This document shows positions 61,010 through 64,000 of a DNA stretch of 64,000 nucleotides, piece by piece. Location of the stretch: contig NZ_QPII01000020.1 of the NCBI RefSeq assembly GCF_003336675.1, positions 1 through 64,000 on the forward strand, written 5' to 3'. Both the position numbers and the translations under genes were made by a program. Numbering within the stretch: the stretch's first letter is position 1; every line of letters begins with the position of its first letter. The notes under the pieces are model-generated. The model was given only the letters and a program-made list of their open reading frames with translations, had not been told where the DNA came from and did not search any database. The DNA comes from Billgrantia montanilacus. GTDB taxonomy: Bacteria; Pseudomonadota; Gammaproteobacteria; Pseudomonadales; Halomonadaceae.

Positions 61010-63082
61010 TCAGCTCGATTCTTTTGGCGACAGCTCCGGCAGCACTTCATCAGCATCGATGATCCGATTTCGGCCCGTTTGCTTGGCTTCATAAAGTGCG
61101 ATGTCGGCTACTTTGAGCAAGCTATGCACGTCCTGGCCGTGTGTGGGGTATAGAGCGGTGCCGGCGGAAACGGTGACTTTCTCGGCCAGTTCGGGCAGGT
61201 CCATCGCCTCGATGCGGCTGCGTACCAGCTCGGCCAGGGCGCGCAGGCCTTTAGTGTCGGCTTCGGGGATTATCAGCGTGAATTCCTCGCCGCCGTAGCG
61301 GCAGGCGATGTCCTCGCGGCGAACAGTACGTCCGAGAAGATCGCCCACGTTGCTTAGAACTTTATCGCCGATATCGTGGCCGTAGCAGTCGTTGATACGT
61401 TTGAAGTGGTCAACGTCCAGCATGACAATGCCGACTTGGCCGCCATACCGTTTGACTCGGGAAATCTCGCTGGCGAGTGCCTCCTCCAGCCGCCTGCGAT
61501 TGAACAAGCCGGTCAGCGAGTCCTTGATGGACTGTTGACGGAGTCGCTCGCGGAGCCGCAGGTTGCTGACGGTGAGGGCGGCATGCTCGACGACCGTCGT
61601 CATCAGCGGCTGACGGTTGTCGAGCACCTGGCTTACGTCTTCCCCGCGCTCGATGGTCGGGATCAATTCGATGATTCCGATCATGGCGTCTTCCGTCTGC
61701 AGTGGTATGCATAAGCTCGCCACCCCTTCGTCGTGATATTGATGGCATCGGGAAGCTTCGGTAGCAGGCACATGGCGTTGAACCTTGCCGAATCGAGTCG
61801 CCGTGCACGACGGGGCGGGTCCTTCTGGGACGAGGTGAGCGTTGTTGCCCCACTGGGCTGCCAGCTGCAGCTGGTCGTCCGAGTCCACCAGATAGGCCCG
61901 CCCCGCATCATGCGGAAAAAGGGCCTTGCATGTTTGGGTCACGGCAGCGAATACCTGCTTTTCGGTGGAGCAGGACAGGAGACGTTCGCTCATGCTGGTG
62001 AGTTCGGCGTTCTCTCGGCTGCGGTCCTCCAGGTTCCGGACCGTTTGGGCCAGCTCGGTGGTACGCTCCGCTACGCGGTGCTCCATATTGTGAAACTGGT
62101 CACGGAGACGGGCGACCATTGCATTGAAGGCCTTGGCGAGGATGCCGATTTCGTCGTTGCGATCGATGGTCGTACTGGCTGAGAGGTCGCCGTCGCCGAC
62201 TCGGGTTGCGGTTTCGGCGAGCCGGCAGATCGGCGTGATGATTCGGCGCAGAAAGAAGTAGGCACCGATCAACGTAACGATCAGAATCAGGCCGTGGATG
62301 GCCAGTATTCTCGCGGTCAGTTGGTCGCCGGTACGCTGTAGCTCATCGCGGTAGACCGAGGAGGCGATGTACCAGTCGAATGCGGGGAGATAGCGGACCC
62401 AGGACACCTTGTCGTAGATATAATTTCCCGGATCGCTCGGCTTGTCCCACTTGTAGACGACCCGATCGCCCGGCGTATCCGCTGCCGCCATCAGTTCGCT
62501 CGAGAGCGAGCGATTGCTGATCGGGTTCAGCAATTCACGGACGTTGACACCCTCGATGTTCGGGTTGGGGTGGATGACCATCTCATGTCCGCCATCGAAT
62601 ACGAACAGGTAGCCTGAATCGGCGATGCGGGTTTCGTGCAAGTGGCGGCGCAGGCGCTCGGTCAAGATGACCTTGCGCGCAGCAACCTCCTCCTCTATGT
62701 AGTCGATCCCACTGTTACCCTGCTCGTCTACAGCAAGGCGAATGCTCTCTAGCAGTATTGCCGTTGCCGTCTCGGCATTAACGTGTTGGGCACCGTTTTG
62801 CGCTTCCAGGCGACCGGTGCCCGTCTCTACGAGTTGGAGAAGATTGCGTAGGTCGTGGCGGCGCATGCGCAAGGCTGATTCCTGCCACGCCAGGATTTCT
62901 TGTTGCGCGCTGGAGGCAAGTTCGTAAACGTTGTCGAGGACTACCCTGCCGGTGCGCTCCTCCTGGTGTTCGAGGAGATCTCGAAGCCAGGGTACAGACG
63001 ACAAGTAGCTGACTGCGGCGAACACCATCACACAGGCGATAATGCCAGCATACGTCTTGAGAAAGAGCTTGGATTTTAGCAC
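61010..63082 (-). CDS. Cache-HAMP-GAF-GGDEF sensor diguanylate cyclase
   Basis: A 690-residue membrane protein. Transmembrane segment 1 (about 8-30) is followed by a large periplasmic Cache-type domain (DSGYLFVFDGGHEMVIHPNP, FDWYIASSVYRDEL), segment 2 (about 262-285), HAMP, a GAF domain (about 375-510) and a GGDEF domain with active site CRYGGEEF. An I-site RRED lies five residues before GGEEF. No EAL domain. The periplasmic domain probably binds a small organic ligand. Start is GTG 63082; no in-frame ATG precedes it. Confidence 0.9.
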   Translation of the reverse strand: MLKSKLFLKTYAGIIACVMVFAAVSYLSSVPWLRDLLEHQEERTGRVVLDNVYELASSAQQEILAWQESALRMRRHDLRNLLQLVETGTGRLEAQNGAQHVNAETATAILLESIRLAVDEQGNSGIDYIEEEVAARKVILTERLRRHLHETRIADSGYLFVFDGGHEMVIHPNPNIEGVNVRELLNPISNRSLSSELMAAADTPGDRVVYKWDKPSDPGNYIYDKVSWVRYLPAFDWYIASSVYRDELQRTGDQLTARILAIHGLILIVTLIGAYFFLRRIITPICRLAETATRVGDGDLSASTTIDRNDEIGILAKAFNAMVARLRDQFHNMEHRVAERTTELAQTVRNLEDRSRENAELTSMSERLLSCSTEKQVFAAVTQTCKALFPHDAGRAYLVDSDDQLQLAAQWGNNAHLVPEGPAPSCTATRFGKVQRHVPATEASRCHQYHDEGVASLCIPLQTEDAMIGIIELIPTIERGEDVSQVLDNRQPLMTTVVEHAALTVSNLRLRERLRQQSIKDSLTGLFNRRRLEEALASEISRVKRYGGQVGIVMLDVDHFKRINDCYGHDIGDKVLSNVGDLLGRTVRREDIACRYGGEEFTLIIPEADTKGLRALAELVRSRIEAMDLPELAEKVTVSAGTALYPTHGQDVHSLLKVADIALYEAKQTGRNRIIDADEVLPELSPKESS

Positions 63083-63582
63083 ATGCTATTCCCAGGCGGG
63101 CTCATGACCGGCTGCGTTCTTTTTAGTATGTTCGTGAGGCAATCTCTCGCCTCCGCCAGTATCCATAAAATACCTTATTGGAAAAATGTTCGCAGCATCC
63201 ATGCTTCGAAAGGCAAAGGTTGCCCTGGTCTGGTAGCACAGGGATCACGGCCGCAGACCATACAGACAACCCGTGGGCTCCGTGTTGATTGAGGTCAAAT
63301 GACTTTGTATCTCTTTCGCCTGGCACCGCCCTGAAACGTGCCGGATATCCCTGCACAAGCGACGAGCTGTAAAACCCCCCCGAGCCAGGCGTCTGACTCG
63401 GGGGTTCTTCGTTGCTGGCACCAAATTGCGTTTGCCGCTAGCGCCACGCAGCCTGAAGGGGCTCATCCAACGCTGTGCAGACTGTAGTGGAGTCATCAGG
63501 AAACGGCACGAGGAAAGCAGTCGACTTGAGTATCGGAGCCGTCTGGCGATTGTCTGTTCCGCCGTGACTGCTTCCGCCGCTA
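63083..63582. other. Non-coding gap with a terminator
   Basis: About 500 nt between the cyclase and the last gene. Short open frames on both strands show no family match or ribosome site. A strong hairpin is present at 63377-63404. No tRNA, small RNA or repeat was recognised. Confidence 0.5.
63377..63404. terminator. Bidirectional-looking terminator
   Basis: CCCCCGAG at 63377-63384 pairs with CTCGGGGG at 63397-63404 around a 12-nt loop. A TTCTT follows on the plus side and a GTTTTAC run on the minus side, so it may end transcription of the minus-strand gene at 63583-64000. Confidence 0.75.
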
Positions 63583-64000
63583 CTATTGAGGTAGGCTCAA
63601 TTGCTCCAGCAGAGGTCCACTGCACTGCCGATCACGATCGGCATCCCCCGAGAGGCAATCCTCGACGGTTCGCTTGAGTTCGTTACCGATGTCTCCGTCT
63701 CGGTCTAAGACGAAGTGCAGTGGAGTATAAGTCCACTCGGAGCGGGGATGCTGCATGTAGATCATGCCGACTTTGCAACGTCCGTCATCGGTGCTGCCTT
63801 CGACCAGATACTGCGCCTGGGCGTTTGCGGCTGTGGTTGTCATGAAGCTGGTTTCCGCCTTACAGGCCGATACCGCCTCAATGAAGCATGCCTGCGATTC
63901 ACAGGGCGGCGGACCGTCGGCACCCATCATCGAATTGGCCTCGACTGCCCAGAGCGCCAGCAGTACCAGGGGGACGGAAGCTAAACCGTTTCTCTTTCTT
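63583..64000 (-). CDS. Small secreted protein, start outside the window
   Basis: The visible frame gives 138 residues. In frame upstream of the first ATG (63930) there is a hydrophobic run LASVPLVLLALWAVEANS, preceded by basic residues (KRNG), which looks like a signal peptide, so the true start lies beyond 64000 and the gene is cut by the window edge. The exported part contains four cysteines within CESQACF, SACKAET and GRCKVG, and later VEDCLSGDADRDRQC; these may form disulfides. No family was recognised. Confidence 0.6.
   Translation of the reverse strand, partial: RKRNGLASVPLVLLALWAVEANSMMGADGPPPCESQACFIEAVSACKAETSFMTTTAANAQAQYLVEGSTDDGRCKVGMIYMQHPRSEWTYTPLHFVLDRDGDIGNELKRTVEDCLSGDADRDRQCSGPLLEQLSLPQ

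Noticed and set aside
63083-63292. 69-codon frame upstream of the last cyclase gene
   Set aside because: Biased, unrecognised sequence with no ribosome site; treated as non-coding.

Overview
The window is a GC-rich bacterial chromosome segment. Its gene content and style (TRAP transporter next to gluconokinase and a LacI-type GntR, MaoC-phosphate acetyltransferase fusion with acetate kinase, OsmC-YcaO fusion, four diguanylate cyclases, a chemoreceptor, many LysE-type exporters) suggest a motile, free-living gammaproteobacterium, most likely a halophile of the Halomonadaceae. The taxon is an inference from gene content and not proven by a marker gene. No rRNA or tRNA gene was recognised.

Layout. 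1-1.9 kb: end of a gluconate/sugar-acid locus (dctM end, gntK, gntR). 1.9-5.1 kb: RidA, then a coupled maoC-pta/ackA pair. 5.1-12.9 kb: methyltransferase, GlxA-type regulator, MocR regulator divergent from a LysE exporter, serine/threonine dehydratase, ExoD, a cation-efflux-like protein and an SRPBCC protein. 13.1-25.6 kb: chemoreceptor, methyltransferase, MASE2-GGDEF cyclase, AraC and LysR regulators, small enzymes, and a patch of decayed small genes (21.6-22.2 kb). 25.8-36.2 kb: OsmC-YcaO, ion channel, two more diguanylate cyclases, DHFR-like protein, GST, Crp-like regulator, VOC and YdeI proteins. 36.2-38.5 kb: a broken Spy-like gene, an autoregulated TetR-YciI unit and tag. 38.6-43.6 kb: a LysR/gst/tautomerase/nitronate monooxygenase module lying between two 256-bp direct repeats of the 3' end of fabF; the intact fabF is the right-hand copy. 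43.7-47.7 kb: TetR, katG and a cold-shock/DUF1294 protein.

The outstanding region is 47.95-55.8 kb. It is abruptly AT-rich, all genes point the same way, and each gene is followed by a 72-103 nt palindromic element that starts with RYYYAAC-like TAAC and ends in GCGTTA. These are six integron attC sites, so the region is a gene-cassette array without an integrase in the window (a CALIN or the interior of a sedentary chromosomal integron). Its largest cassette (about 3.07 kb) carries a two-gene Hachiman anti-phage system, hamA (DUF1837 nuclease) and hamB (superfamily 2 helicase). The other cassettes hold a HEPN-like protein, several unknown proteins, and two genes with inactivating changes: one with three frameshifts and one with an in-frame TGA.

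55.9-64 kb returns to high GC: an XRE/cyclase-like/AAA/TPR regulator converging on an FAD oxidoreductase, a Cache-HAMP-GAF-GGDEF cyclase, and the end of a small secreted protein cut by the window edge. Genes work together mainly as small units: pta-ackA (acyl-phosphate metabolism), LysR with a divergent detoxification operon, TetR-controlled self-repressing units, and scattered c-di-GMP signalling.
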